A stretch of DNA of 64,000 bases from Phallus indusiatus (Eukaryota; Basidiomycota; Agaricomycetes; Phallales; Phallaceae). Positions 11,457-30,070 of this stretch are shown in pieces. Each line of letters begins with the position of its first letter. Within the stretch, counting starts at the first letter, position 1. The notes under the pieces are model-generated. The model made no database searches. It was not told where the DNA came from and worked only from the letters and a program-made list of their open reading frames with translations. Made by a program: the position numbers and the translations under genes. Location: assembly GCA_027605045.1 (NCBI GenBank), contig JAQFWX010000035.1, positions 372,001 through 436,000 of the forward strand, read 5' to 3'.

Positions 11457-12544
11457 ATGTCCCAAAATTCACTGATACAAATCTTTCACACAATACCCGC
11501 CTTTAGGAGCTGGCGAGAGAGTGCTCGGCGGCTAGGCAAATCAATTGGTTTTGTGCCGACGATGGGTGCTCTTCACAATGGACATTTATCGTTAGGTACA
11601 GTGAGATCAGTATTGCGATTTATGAATAACAAAAAAATGACATTTGACGAAGTGAAACGATCGTTACAGGATAATGATTGCACAGTTGTCTCGATATTTG
11701 TCAATCCTGCTCAATTTGCTCCTCATGAAGATCTACAATCATATCCTCGAACATTAGAGAGCGATCTTGAAGCACTGTCGGCCCTTTCGGAAGAAGGAGA
11801 TTCCATTGGCATAAGACGCGTAGACTCCTTATTCGCTCCTTCGGTAGCTGAGATGTATCCCAACGGCATAAACCAAAATATCGAGCAGCAAAAGGGTACT
11901 TTTATCGAAGTCAAAGGCTATAGTCATCAAATGGAAGGTGGAAGCAGACCAAACTTTTTCCGGGGCGTGGCCACTGTTGTTGCCAAATTGTTCAACATTA
12001 TTGAGGTTCTGCTTTCTATCAGTCTAATTAAGTGAGAAGGAAATGCTCACAGGTCATACAGCCAGACCACGCCTACTTTGGACAGAAGGATATTCAACAA
12101 GCATTACTCCTGCGACGCATGTCCAAGGATTTACTCATGGGGCGTCCCAGCGCGGATCACTTGCACATCGTTCCTACGGCTAGGGCCGAGTCTAGTCTGG
12201 CGTTATCCTCTCGAAATAGCTACCTGAATCCAAAAGAGTCGACATTTGCACCCACGCTCTACGAAGCTTTAGTGAAAGGAGCCGAAGCATTCCAGACTGG
12301 AGGGCGGGATGGTGCTACAGCAAGAGCAGCAGATCATGTGCGGGCCAAGCAGACAGCGGCGAAAGAGATGGGAGTGGAGCTCGTGTTAGATTATGTCGAG
12401 TTCAACGACACGGAGACATTTGAAGTTGTGAACGACATGCCCAAAGATGGCAGGCCTGTTATACTGAGTGGTGCCATGTGGGTTGGGAAAACCAGGTTGA
12501 TCGACAACATCTTGCTCGGCGATTGTTCGAGAATTGTGTATTAA
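11457..12544 (+). CDS. PAN6: Pantothenate synthetase (pantoate-beta-alanine ligase)
   Basis: This enzyme condenses pantoate with beta-alanine, using ATP, in vitamin B5 and coenzyme A synthesis. Three exons (11457-11595, 11653-12005, 12053-12544) sum to 984 nt, or 327 residues. Signature sequences are present: FVPTMGALHNGHLSL, the nucleotidyltransferase HxGH-type motif; TVVSIFVNPAQFAPHEDL; FFRGVATVVAKLFNII; HAYFGQKDIQQALLLRR; and SSLALSSRNSYL. The first intron falls inside the HLSL-VKRSLQD junction, and its removal restores the continuous family sequence. The C-terminal region VELVLDYVEFNDTETFE matches the expected substrate-closing domain. No targeting signal is apparent, so the enzyme is probably cytosolic. 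Confidence 0.95.
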
Positions 12545-12942
12545 GGACATAATGTAAATTTATCAATTTGACGTATGTTGATCTCATGAGATGTAATTGC
12601 GGATATATATATACTTGTATGATATATCCCCGACATTTGCGTGATACATGAGGAGAAAGGTTGGGAGGCACAAGGATCAAGCGATCACGTGGTTTATGTT
12701 CAATTTTCAGAGCTTACTGGTTGGCGCGCCTCGTGTTTACCGGCTCGCAGGTGTGCGTTTGCTTTGTACTTTCACCCTTTCACGCCGTCCCCAGCACCGT
12801 CTCCACGCCTTTTCTTTTTCTTTGAATTTATATTATATACCTTTCACCTTTAACTCCCGCTCCTCTCCGTATCGATAATAACTCTCGTTGGCAAAAGGGA
12901 AACATTTCCTTGCAAAGTAGCAAAGAGCAAAAGGCGAAAACA
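12545..12942. promoter_or_regulatory. Intergenic promoter region with CT-rich tract
   Basis: This is a 398-bp region between PAN6 and the next + strand gene. It has a TA run at 12605-12613 and a long pyrimidine-rich stretch at about 12765-12870. Such stretches are common just upstream of transcription starts in fungal genes that lack a TATA box. Confidence 0.4.
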
Positions 12943-15900
12943 ATGTCTACCACCCAAGAGGTCCTTCCTATCCTTTTAAGATCGACAACGCCAGGTGGGT
13001 TTCCCATACGGGACCATGTCTTTGCAGCCAACTGTTTATTCATCGCCCCTTCTCCAGTCGTCTCGGAGAAAGGTACTCTCACCATGCTCGTTTAATTACA
13101 AGATTATGTTGACAAAAGGTCTACATTTTCAGTTCTCATATGGGCACAAAAAATGCAGGAAGAGGAACCCCTTCCTCCCGAGAAAGATGCAGATCAGAGT
13201 GAACCCGATACCGATCATTCCAATCCCAACCCTCCTTGGCAGCACAATAACGATAACAATGGCATTAATGAGCTGTTCGAGCGCATGAGCAGCCGTAGTT
13301 TCCATGCCTCTACACCAAATTTGGAGTCATCTCCTAATGATACTAAAGTCCTGGAAGACCTTGCCAATAGCAAGTCTGGCGTTGACTATGCTGGCGTAGC
13401 TGACGCGGACGAGTTTGGATCGAACGTCCAGGAGAGGTCCCAAACGCATAGCAGGCGAAGTAGCGTCAATAACAGAAGCGCTGCTGTGAGTCCCCAAAAA
13501 AATGCACTTGCTTAGTTTTTTTTGACTCTAATATCACATTCCTCATTCTCAGCTCGGTAACAATGAACAATCTCCTGCCCTTAAACACCACTCCCAGGAT
13601 TCGTTCGGGAACTTGGACGCCACGGGATTTGACACAAACATTAAGGTTATTTTCCTGAGCTTCTTTTTTTCTTTTTCTTTTCCAATCCGGTGCTAATCAT
13701 GACATTTTTAATCTTGGTATAGCTCAACGGTGAAGGTGCTTCTGTTCGTTCCGCACGGTCTCCACTAAAGGCGCCGAACATTGATGTGCGTTCACCAACT
13801 CCTAGCGATCCCGAGCACAAAGCGTCCAGACATTCGCGGGCGCCTTCAAGATTGTCGAACGTCCAGGTAGCTTCCGTTCAAGACTCAGATGAAGACAATG
13901 AGACGACACGAGATGAAAACGATGCACGAACCGTACCGGTCGAAACAGTGGTATGTCACATGAGAAACACCAGCCTATTCCGATATTGGAAACAAGAACT
14001 GACGTAGATATATATATATTCATTCATAGAGGGTGCCTTCTCGTGCCGGTTCTTATAAGACTAGATCGGTCGCCTCACAAGCAGCTCCTGTATCAGAGAG
14101 AGGTAGAGCCATGTCGCCACCGGCTTCCTCCGTCAAAACAAAATCTCGAGCGTCGGCAATATCGCCACCTCCTCAAGCTTATGGAATGAAATCTCCGGGG
14201 TCGGTTCATCCCTCACAGATGCCCTTGCCTGGTTCTGTCGCAGCCACGCCCACGCACAAGTCGACGGCTTTGCATCCGCTATCCAATTTCGGAGGTTCGC
14301 AAAGAGGAGGGGGAACGAATTATGCACCTTCGGCGCCTGCTCAGTCTCAGCGTGCTCCTTCTGAACGTGCTCCTTCTCAACATGGAGGCTCTCAGTACGG
14401 ACAGTCCCAACATGGTCCTTCTGGAGCTTCGATAAGAGCATTATCAGCTAAACAACCTTCGCAAGCTGGCTCATTACATCCCTCCCAGCATCCCTCTCAA
14501 CACCCTTCTCAACACCCCTCTCAACACCCTTCTCAACACCCTTCTCACCATCCATCTCAACACCCTTCTCAACATCCCTCCCAGCACCCTTCTCAATATG
14601 GAGGATCCGCATTCGGTAACGGTTTCCAAACCGAGCGAAGAGAAACTTCTTTACATCCACTATCTAATTTCCCGGGATCCCATCATCAATACAACAACAA
14701 CGGCACCGGATCGAAATACGGAGGAGGAGGATCTCAGCATTCTCAACATACCCCGTCTCTTCATCCGTTAACGCAGCATTTAGCCGCTCAAAGCAATCGG
14801 CCGTATTCGAGGGTTAGTCAACAGAATCCGTATATACCTCCTCATTCGGCGGAAGATATGCTTCATGCTGGAGTGCGCGGACGGATGATGGCTGTATCGC
14901 CGACGCCCTCGAATCCTCATGGGTTACCTCAACCTCCGCCGTTCCCGTATCCTCCTCATCACCATCATGGTCCTCCACATCCGCAGATTTCGCACCATCC
15001 TCATCATTATATGCCGGAATACATGGAAGAAACGCCTAGTCAGATGCAAATGCGACCTCGATCCCCGGATGGTTTGAATGAGGACGAACAGCATATGGTC
15101 GATGAGTTACTGCTTGTGCGCACACCGAGAACGTCGTACACGGTTACGCCTAGTGCTCTTGCAGCTGAAGTTCATAATTCTAGTTTCCATGATGAAGATT
15201 TGTGTATTTTGTTGCATGCGGCTGATGATGATTCGATTCATGATGTTGTTAAGAGGGCTGTGAGGAAGGCTATTAAAGGGCGAGTTAGGAAGTTGGGTGC
15301 TAAACATGAGGCCGCTGTGAGTTTATCCTTCCTGCATTTCGGAAATTCTGATGGAGGTGTAACCGTATATATATTTTTTTAGTTGAGAAGATATCATAGT
15401 CCGGATGGAAGTCAAAGAGATATGAGGTTGCTTCAACAACAGCAATCCACGCCTCAGATTTCGGAACGAGGTGATCAAGACGTAAGTATAAATTATTATC
15501 CAACCTATGGATTGTACTGAGGAATATTTCAAGCAGGAGCCTCCTTCATGGGCTCGAGACATTATAGGACTTATGCAAGAAACACAATCACGACTCGAAA
15601 ATCTAGAAAGATCAAAAAAGACACGGTCGTATGCACCGACCGATTCCCAATTTGATGATAATACGATAAGAAACTCAAGAAGCCGTCGAGGAGGACCTGC
15701 TGGGGGTAGTGTAACAAACGACGTTGACAATGCCAGTCCTATCACTGTGACATTGCCTATGCATACGCCTGGACGGACTGGAACGGTTATCGAGGAGTCT
15801 GTACTTGTTCCTGGTGAAACTGAGTTTACACCAATTGAGTCTGTGCATGGACATACGTTGGCTTCGGAGCATCATCATGATGGGTCGCATCATGATATTG

Positions 15901-17254
15901 GAGATGAGGATGGTGATGAGCTTGGAGAGGGTGATGAAGGAGAGGACGGTGAAGGTGGTGGTGGGGACGGAGGTGATGACTTTGATGTTAATGACCAACT
16001 ACGTAAGTGCTTGTTTTTTCTTCTTCTTTCGTCTTTGTGAATAATCTAACTTGGCATTGACAGAACGTGATGATTCGCCTGGAAAACAGGTTCTTGAAGA
16101 TGCTATATTTCATTTACACTCGAAAACACCTCGGACGGACTGTACTCATCAGTCTTGGGAGGTACAAGAAGCTACGGATACAGAAGTTAGACTTGCGTTC
16201 CCACCCGTCGCTGAAAGTGAATTGATCGCTGATATACCCGACACGGAAGAGATAGTATCTGAGATACCGCGATTCGAAGTGGAGAGAAAAGTTTCGCCTG
16301 GTGTTCCCGTTACGATGGAGAATCGGGAGAACGGAGTGCAAGCCTATCATCATCAGGCTAGTGGCGAATGGGTCGTAGCTGAACAACCTCCAACGCCACC
16401 GCCGTGGCAACGCATTCATCAACGTCTTTTAGGCTGGGCGATTGTTTGGCCCATGGCTGAGCTGGATCAGGCTTTGAACAGTACGACGCGGGGACATCAA
16501 GTTGATGAGATTGCGTTGAGTATTTGGTGTACGCAGACGTATAAACGGTATGTGCGTGCGCGGTTGACTGAGCATCCGCCGATGCGTGTCGATCGGTTGT
16601 TTATTCCACCGAATGTTGCGGATGCGATTAATGCGGCTGTTTATAATGGACGACATGGAGATGCGTGTGGGATGTTGAGAGACATGTGGACTCCGTTTGG
16701 ACTGGATGGGATGCCGCGTCTTTTGTTGGTTTTGTGTAAGCATCGGAAAGAGGAGAATCATTGGGTTGTTCATAGGTATATATATTTTGTTTTGATGGTA
16801 GATCTTTCTTTTGAGCTTACGTTGTGTTACTAGGTTCTCTTTGCCTGATGGATCTTTGACGACTTATGATACTTATCCTGAGAGATCACTACCTGATGGA
16901 CGGGTGCGTAGCGTCACTGCCGTTTGTCAAACTAACCACTGATATTCTTAATAGCCATTGGGATGGTGGTTCGCTATAAGGATAGCATGGCCAAATGCGA
17001 TGTATCCGAGCCCTGAACATTTAGCTCAACGAATGGTCCGAATTCATCGGCCGATGCAATTAGGAATTGACAATTCTGTTGCGACGGCAGGGATCTGGCG
17101 AAACTTACTTATGGGATCAAAAGCTGAACGGAGCATTGATTTAGAGCGATTAAGAGATCTTATTAATACTGAAGTGAAGAATTTACGGACAAGGAAGGAG
17201 ACTGGGAAGCTTTCTGCGGGCGCGCAGAGGCAGCACTGGGAGGAGATTGCATAG
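12943..17254 (+). CDS. Large disordered protein with C-terminal Ulp1-like (C48) domain, nucleophile apparently Ser
   Basis: Ten exons (12943-13072, 13133-13485, 13553-13645, 13723-13950, 14030-15316, 15383-15481, 15537-16002, 16064-16775, 16834-16903, 16955-17254) sum to 3,738 nt, or 1,245 residues. Residues 1-600 or so are disordered, rich in Ser, Pro, His and Gln, and include HPSQ repeats. A conserved-looking block follows (LNEDEQHMVDELLLVRTPRT), then an acidic Gly-rich linker. Residues about 1010-1245 read like a Ulp1/SENP fold. His1118 in NHWVVHR and Asp1135 in TYDTYP are 17 apart, as in yeast Ulp1 (His514, Asp531). Gln1181 is followed six residues later by Ser1187 where the catalytic Cys should be (QLGIDNSVATAGIW). 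The fold assignment is my inference from this spacing. I know of no named homologue. If correct, the protein would be an inactive SUMO-protease-like binder, or an enzyme with an unusual nucleophile. Confidence 0.75.
14470..14600 (+). repeat. Minisatellite encoding HPSQ repeats
   Basis: A 12-bp unit (ctcaacacccct or close variants) is repeated about eleven times in frame, encoding His-Pro-Ser-Gln, with one unit changed to HPSH. The repeat lies in the disordered part of the Ulp1-like protein gene. Third-position differences between units show that the array has been under drift rather than freshly amplified. Confidence 0.9.
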
Positions 17255-18568
17255 ATGTGAGGATTTTGCATCGTCTCTGATGTCTCTATTTTTCTTCTTT
17301 TTTTTTTTTTCCTTTACCATATATTTTTAAGTACACCTGCACTCTTTGGTAGAGTCGTTGGATTTTTTTATATTTTTGAGCCACCCCCTTTTTTTTAGCC
17401 TTTCCCTTAATTACCACCAGTAGCAATTGTATGTAGATATAAAGGAATTACGAACTACCCATTGATGATACGAGTGTCCAGGTCGGACGAAGGAGAGGAT
17501 AGGAGAGGAGAGTGACTGGCTGTACATGGTGGTTGTATGTATTACTCGAGATAGAATTAACGACCAAGTAGCGATAAGGAGTGACCTAGTTTGAGCACGG
17601 TGGACTCGGAAATGTGGCAGCGCTCTTTAAGATCTTGGTAGGGATTGCCGGACAAGGGATGGTACCCACGAGACAGCGCTCATATTAGTTAGATCGTTGG
17701 AAGCAGGAAGTTAGATGTTCCGATGTTGTCGCGCGGTAATGACGGAGGATCGGATGGATGGATGATGGTTGTGAATGGTTGAATGGACCCGTTGACCCGG
17801 GACAGCGTGGGTGGGGTGTGCAGGATGGGGCTGCGGATGGGATGAGGCAGTGACTAGCAGTGACTAGCAGTGACTGAGGTGACTGGAACTTGTGACTACG
17901 GTTGCCATTGTGTGCAACGAGTGGCGGTCTGAATGGGCTGAATGGGGGTGGTGGGAATAGAGTGGAGGGGTGACACGTTCGAGAAGGGTGACGAGATTGA
18001 CGAGGAGTGGAATGGATGTGAGCGCCGGACACGGCGAGGACAGGAACAGCCGTGATGGATGCCATAAATTATTATTATTTATGATTATTATAACAAAGAA
18101 AGAATATTATTCTGGCAACACGTGTTCCCTGTTCCATGGCATGTGCTTCGCTGGCAGAGCTGACCGGGTCGTCGTAGAGAGAGATAGACAAAGAATACAT
18201 TATTGTAGCAAGGGAATAATAAATCCAAAGAGTATGTACATACATACATACATACATAGATTTACTTATGACACTCGCATGTCCTGATCATCAGCACGGC
18301 GATGGCGCCAACGGAGCAGCGCCGCGCTCTCGTCTTCGCACGGTGACCGCTTCAGTCAACAACAACAACAACAGCAGCCCCCAACAACAACAACACCATC
18401 ATCCACCACCACCCTTTGCCCTCCCCTCCTCCCCTCTCTCTCCACCCGTTCACCATCATCCTCTCCCCCTGTCCTGTCCTGTCCACTCGCTTCGTCATCA
18501 CTACTCACTGGCACTCACCAGTCCATCCATCCATCCTGTCGTCCATTCCCCCTTACATATCTCCCCCC
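17255..18568. other. Long intergenic region upstream of CHD1 with simple repeats
   Basis: This stretch of 1.3 kb holds the 3' end of the Ulp1-like gene and the 5' region of CHD1. The unit cagtgactag is repeated almost three times at 17848-17876. A tacatacata microsatellite occupies about 18236-18258, and CAA-rich repeats cover 18357-18400. The open frames that cover it lack recognisable sequence and follow the repeats. A long CHD1 5' UTR or upstream exons could lie here, but nothing proves them. Confidence 0.45.
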
Positions 18569-24927
<6,359 letters not shown>

Positions 24928-25590
24928 TTCAGCTGATATTAGGGATGGATGGACGGGCTTTTATTTTCCTTGATTTCTTCTAGTTTCTTTTCTTCTTTGT
25001 TTTCGGTGTTTCATTTAATGTGTTTTTTTTACTTCGATATTTTCCCCTATTTCCCTTATACTCTTTTTATCCATGTGTCGGCTTGTGTTTATACTGATGT
25101 AATAGCAACTTCTCTCTCCTCATTTCTTATTTGTTGTTGTCCACGTGATGTATATATTAAATATAAAAATAAATGTATTACGTTGGGTGTTACTTTCGTG
25201 CGTCGATCGATGAAAGTCGCAGAAGCAGAGCTGAAAGCAGAAATATGTCGACGGGGGAATCTGAGGAAGGTAACTTTACGTGTGTCACTCAACTTTATGG
25301 TCAATTACATTCAGTCCGCGCGAGATTGACCGTCCCGCGGCAGACGTCCAACCTTCTCCTACCCACGAATGTCAACAACCGTTTATCTTAACGAAATTAG
25401 TTGATAAACTCCATCGAAAACTCTTTTTATATACCCCCCCTTTCTTGCTTATTTTCTCCCTCACTATCATACTAAACTCTGGTGAGTATGTTGGAATTCT
25501 GCGTCGGTTTCTAGAGTGACTTTGAGCTCATGTTGTGTTTCGGGGAGCTAGGGTTACGCCTAGAACTCATAATACATCCTCTTGCTTGAA
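24928..25590. other. Intergenic region between CHD1 and the RdRP gene
   Basis: This is 663 bp of AT-rich sequence. The first 250 bp are T-rich and contain tatatattaaatataaaaataa, consistent with the CHD1 3' end. The remainder is the presumed RdRP promoter. A short open frame at about 25173-25391 has no recognisable product. Confidence 0.45.
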
Positions 25591-28500
25591 ATGTCTACTC
25601 GTGGAAGAAGCGAAAGCCCAGGTATTGGCACCGGTTGTAAATCAAGACGGTCAGACTCCCAGGTTGGTGCAATTTGATTTCCCCCGCCGAGTGTTTTAAT
25701 ATTGAATATGAATGAATTGATGAATTCATTGATATTTTAAGGAAAGCAAATACTCTGGGGACGTGTACTTTAATTCGCTTGAAGAAGACGATTATAGGCT
25801 TATTGACCAGACGGTTGAATTGCAGCTTGAGGCTGGTAAGCTTCTTACAATTCATTGCGACTTTCTATTCCTCATTGAATGAATTCCATTGCAGAATTCA
25901 ATAATTCCTTTAGCAGATACCGCACCAGTTCTCCGCCTAGTTCTCCTGGGAAGCGGAAAGTTGATGAACTCGGTCAGGTCGACGATCAACAGTTCATCAA
26001 TAAACTGCCAAAGCCGAACGTTCCTATCAGTCGAAGCGATTCATTGTTGACAACTACGACAGGGATTTCATCTAGTGGAAGTGAATCGCCTCCTTCGAGT
26101 TATCCTCCCAATGTTCTACATATCGTCGCTTTCAGTCCGGCGCATCAACAGTATTTTGACAGGCATTTACCATGGGGTGCTCAATGGGAAATTGCCCGTC
26201 TCGTAAGCTCAAAGAGGCTAAAGTACGACGACATTAGCATGCAAAGTTTGACAGTATTGCACGGAAAAGATAACCAGTCGGCTGCGGCCGAAATCGAGAG
26301 GATCCTCTGCTCTTCGACGTTCGATACGCAGAACGAAAGCGTTTATCGTACATACTTCGCTAAGGAGCTACTCGTCCATGTTAGTCATATAGTATTATTT
26401 CTCACTCTCCAGACTCTAACCATGCCTTAAAGGATCCTTGGGCTGAGTTGGACCTTGAAGAAAAACGTCTCAAAGAGGATTCTCTGTCTGGTCTCGGTTG
26501 TAAAGGCCTTTATAACGACTGGTATGGAGGTAAAATTGCATTCACGGCAAGAGTCAAGAAGGAAGAAGAGCGCAGCTATTTTTTGCAATTGGAACAGCCA
26601 GAGCTATCCACCTCTACCCGCTTTGCGAGGCGATGGGGCAGTAGACGGTTCATCAGAGTGAGGATACCCGATGATCTGCTGCACGCGAAGAATAATGGTA
26701 TGTATTCATTTTCTTTTCGCACGGGAACTGCCATAAATTCCATCAATTACAGATCTTATCACGTTTTTCAAACAAGATTTCGTGATCCATGGTCGAATTT
26801 TCAGGAGTCTTTACAGCAAGGAGCATACCGTATTTCTAGTTGAGCTAGCTGAAAGGACCCCTGATGGAATCACTCGAAATCCTGATCTCACTGGATGCCT
26901 TTCTTTCCCGGTCTTCCTTGAGTGGCACAACCCCATGCATCTTAACAAGTCGCAGGTAAATTTAGGTTTTGATATATCAATGGACTTGTCTCAAGGCTTT
27001 TCAGACCCTCGCGAAGTGGTGCGCGAGGATGGCCCTAGGCCTCTCGAACTCGGTCCCCGGACTGATGTTTCAGCTGGAGAATATACATGAGATTGATGAC
27101 GAATGTTCGCTGTGATTTAAAGTGAAATAAATCAAGCTCATCTGACATGCTGTTTTTTTTTTATTTAGATTCGCTCGAGGGTCTGGCAGTGAAGAGTCGA
27201 GGGGAGTCGCCTGATTCAAAATTCATTTTCACCGATGGGACTGGCTACTGTAATTACACAGTGCTGTCGCAGCTCCGCGATAAATTCGGATGGGATCGAC
27301 TTCCTTCGGCCATTCAGTTTCGAATGTTCGGAGCTAAGGTAATAAATATACAATTTTATTAACCTGGAGAAAGGCTATTTTTGAACTTAGTTGTTTAGGG
27401 TCTTTTGATATTGCATCCGACAGAAGACCTGAAGGCAGATGATAGTCCTCAGATCTGGCTTCGGCCGTCGCAAAAGAAGATCAAGTACGAGAGATCATCT
27501 GAAATTGATCGGGCACATTTAATTCTGGATGTTCTTCGTCGGTCAGAATTTCGGAATCCCGCTAGATTATCAACTGAGATAATCGTCAATCTTGCGGAGA
27601 ATGGAGTTACATATGAGACTTTACAAGACTTGATGAACATTGGGCTCGATGGAATAGCTGCGGGACTTACCACATGGTCCGGGACAAATGCAATGCCGCG
27701 TCTTTGGATGGAGATATCCAAAATCAATGGTAGTGTCTTCTATGCTCGCGCTGCTAGAGAAGCTGCCGGGAAGTCCCGTCTCTTAAGCCTCAAATATTAT
27801 GATCGGGACGAAGAGGAAAGTAAGGAAGAAGAACAGGAAAATGGACAAGATCTTCCGAAATCTAAAGCTAATTGGGCGAACGAAATTTCGGGCTGCCCTG
27901 CTGGTCTTGAAGAAACCGCTATGGTTCTTCTAGACGCGGGATTTGAGCCTCAATCGTGCGGGCTTTTGGCTAACAAATTGAAGGAGATCTTCAAAAAGGT
28001 GCAGTATATCCTCATTCAATTCCATTATACTACTCACTTTCGTACAACAGGCACTATGTAACTATATCGATCGGTACAAGATCGTTGTGCCTAAGTCCGG
28101 TGAAGGTTGGATGGTCCCTGGTAATGAGGTCAACCGCAGCGATGAAAGTGCTTTACTAAAACTACGCTTTACAGATCCATACGGTGTCTTGGAGCAGGGT
28201 CAGATCTTCATAAAAACCTCACGCCTGTTGTTCGAGGTAGATAATCAACTCCGTGATCATCTCACGGGACCCGTCTTGGTTAGTACAATTGTATTCACAC
28301 ATACCTCTTTCAATAATCCAACGACTATTTCGCCAGATCACTCGCCACCCATGCCGTGTGCCTTCCGACGTTCAAAAGGTAGATATAATGTCTTCTTTTC
28401 AGAAGCTCGTGTGTTCATTGACTCTGTTAATACAAGGTCGAGGCGGTTTGGCGGGACGAACTCGCTAGGTACACAGATGTTATCATCTGCAGTACCCGTG

Positions 28501-29892
28501 GAGATCGTTCCCTAGCGTCAATGCTAGGGGGTGGAGACTATGACGGCGGTATGCACAATTCCTATACTCGATACTTTGTTATTCATCTCCCGCGTTATTC
28601 CTTAGACACGGCGCATCTAATATGGGAACCAAGAATAGTCCGGGAGTTTCAAAATGCAGACAGCAAATATGCTGACCCACCCCCCGAGATGAACGACGCC
28701 TTTTTAAAAGATACCAAGACAGTAGAAGGTTTCTTGCACGATTCCGAGAACTTTTCCAGTAATCAGAAGTGTCAACAGCTGCAAGAATACCTCCTATCGA
28801 GTCTGAAAAGCTCGTCTCTCGTGGGTCGCTACTCCGGCTTCCACAATGTTGCGGTGTACCGGTTTGGATATCATCATGATGAGGCTTGGAGGCTTGCCTA
28901 CATGTAAGTTTTCGTAACTGATCGCATTCTGAAAAAAAATCCATCAAAGTTTAAAGGTTTTGCGCTGTTTTGGACAGCAGCAAGACGGGTAAGGCCGTCA
29001 AACCTATCAGATTGGTCGCAGACCAGCAAAGGTACGATTGTGAGTATTAATTACTTCGCAATTTAGTTCCCTCAAATAATAATATTTACAGGTCGTCCTC
29101 CCAGGTGGAAGGAGACCTTGTCGCAAGAACGAGATCACGAGAAATCAAAAAACTTCGACTCTCACCCTGGTCGAGAAATTCCGTCGTCCTTCATCATGGA
29201 TATGTTGAAGGAACACGGCCGTAAACAATACGACGCTCACTTCAAGCGTTTTGAGGACTTCCTTCGCAAGTCCCAAGAGCAGTTCAAGCTTGCGAAGGGA
29301 GAGCGTAACTCCTCCTGTTTCTACGTCGATCCTGCTCTCACAAGACCAGCGGATGAATTCCGCAAACGCGCGAAAGTTCTAAGCGAATCGTATAACAACC
29401 ATCTTATGCTCGAAGAAATTCAATCTCTTGAAAATCATGTTTTGCAACGCTTTGAAGAGTACAAAGAACTCCTCAGAAAATACTCTCAAACAGAATCAAC
29501 ACGGAATTCCAAGCAAGAGCGCCAAGGCGAGTGGAGAAAGTTATCTCTGTCGTTCAGTCGAAATCCGAAAAATCTTTTCACGATAAGTGAAGATGAGGCA
29601 GAAATATTCAAAGCATCCTTCGGTATGTGATCGTCTTTCATCATACAAAGGCTCTCCATGTCTAATCTTTAATGAAGCGTACGAATTGGATTCCGAGCAT
29701 GAGAGGAGAAATATTAAGTGTGCGAAGTTTCCTTTCGATATGGCTATGAGGAACATTTGCTTAATTAAAGCACGATCACTCGGCTTGTACAAAGTCGTGT
29801 CTCAAAGCTTTTATCAATTTTTTGAGATGTCGAATGTTATCGACATCTTACAACCCTCCCAGGACGCTGGCGGTTATATTTATACACCATAA
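25591..29892 (+). CDS. RDP1: RNA-dependent RNA polymerase of the RNAi pathway (QDE-1/RDP1 type)
   Basis: This is a cellular RNA-dependent RNA polymerase that makes double-stranded RNA for small-RNA silencing. The catalytic centre is intact after splicing. The exon ending GGGDYDG joins one starting DTAHLIWEPRIV, giving the diagnostic DYDGD motif. Other landmarks in order are FIFTDGTGYCNYTVLSQL, FRMFGAKGLLILHP, IWLRPSQKKIKY, GLLANKLKEIFKKALCNY, LRFTDPYGVLEQGQIFIK, TRHPCRVPSDVQKVEAVWRD, YTDVIICSTRGDRSLASML and SKTGKAVKP. The N terminus (MSTRGRSESPGIGTG) is disordered, followed by an acidic region. About a dozen short introns are needed, and the exact N- and C-terminal exons are less certain than the core. 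It is followed 178 bp later by the RNase H2 subunit gene on the same strand. Confidence 0.93.
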
Positions 29893-30070
29893 TTGCATCT
29901 TATCATTATCATTGTATTATATCAACATAGTGGTTGTACTATTTCATGTATTTGTAGCAGTTACATCATTTTATGCTATCTACACTCCGCGTTCGCGTTA
30001 TACTTTATGGACACATTCAACAAAGCCAAACAACGCGTCAATCTTCCGCTCGTCACGCGTTCTTTCGCAA

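Noticed and set aside
14473..14600. Regularly spaced repeats resembling a CRISPR array
   Set aside because: The units are contiguous 12-bp codon repeats without spacers, inside a eukaryotic coding exon.
15675..16773. Long antisense open frames across the Ulp1-like exons
   Set aside because: Shadows of the strongly supported + strand exons; their translations are low-complexity mirror images.
29893..30070. Upstream extension of the RNase H2 subunit gene
   Set aside because: The frame is open but encodes hydrophobic, AT-driven sequence; ATG 30071 directly precedes the conserved domain.
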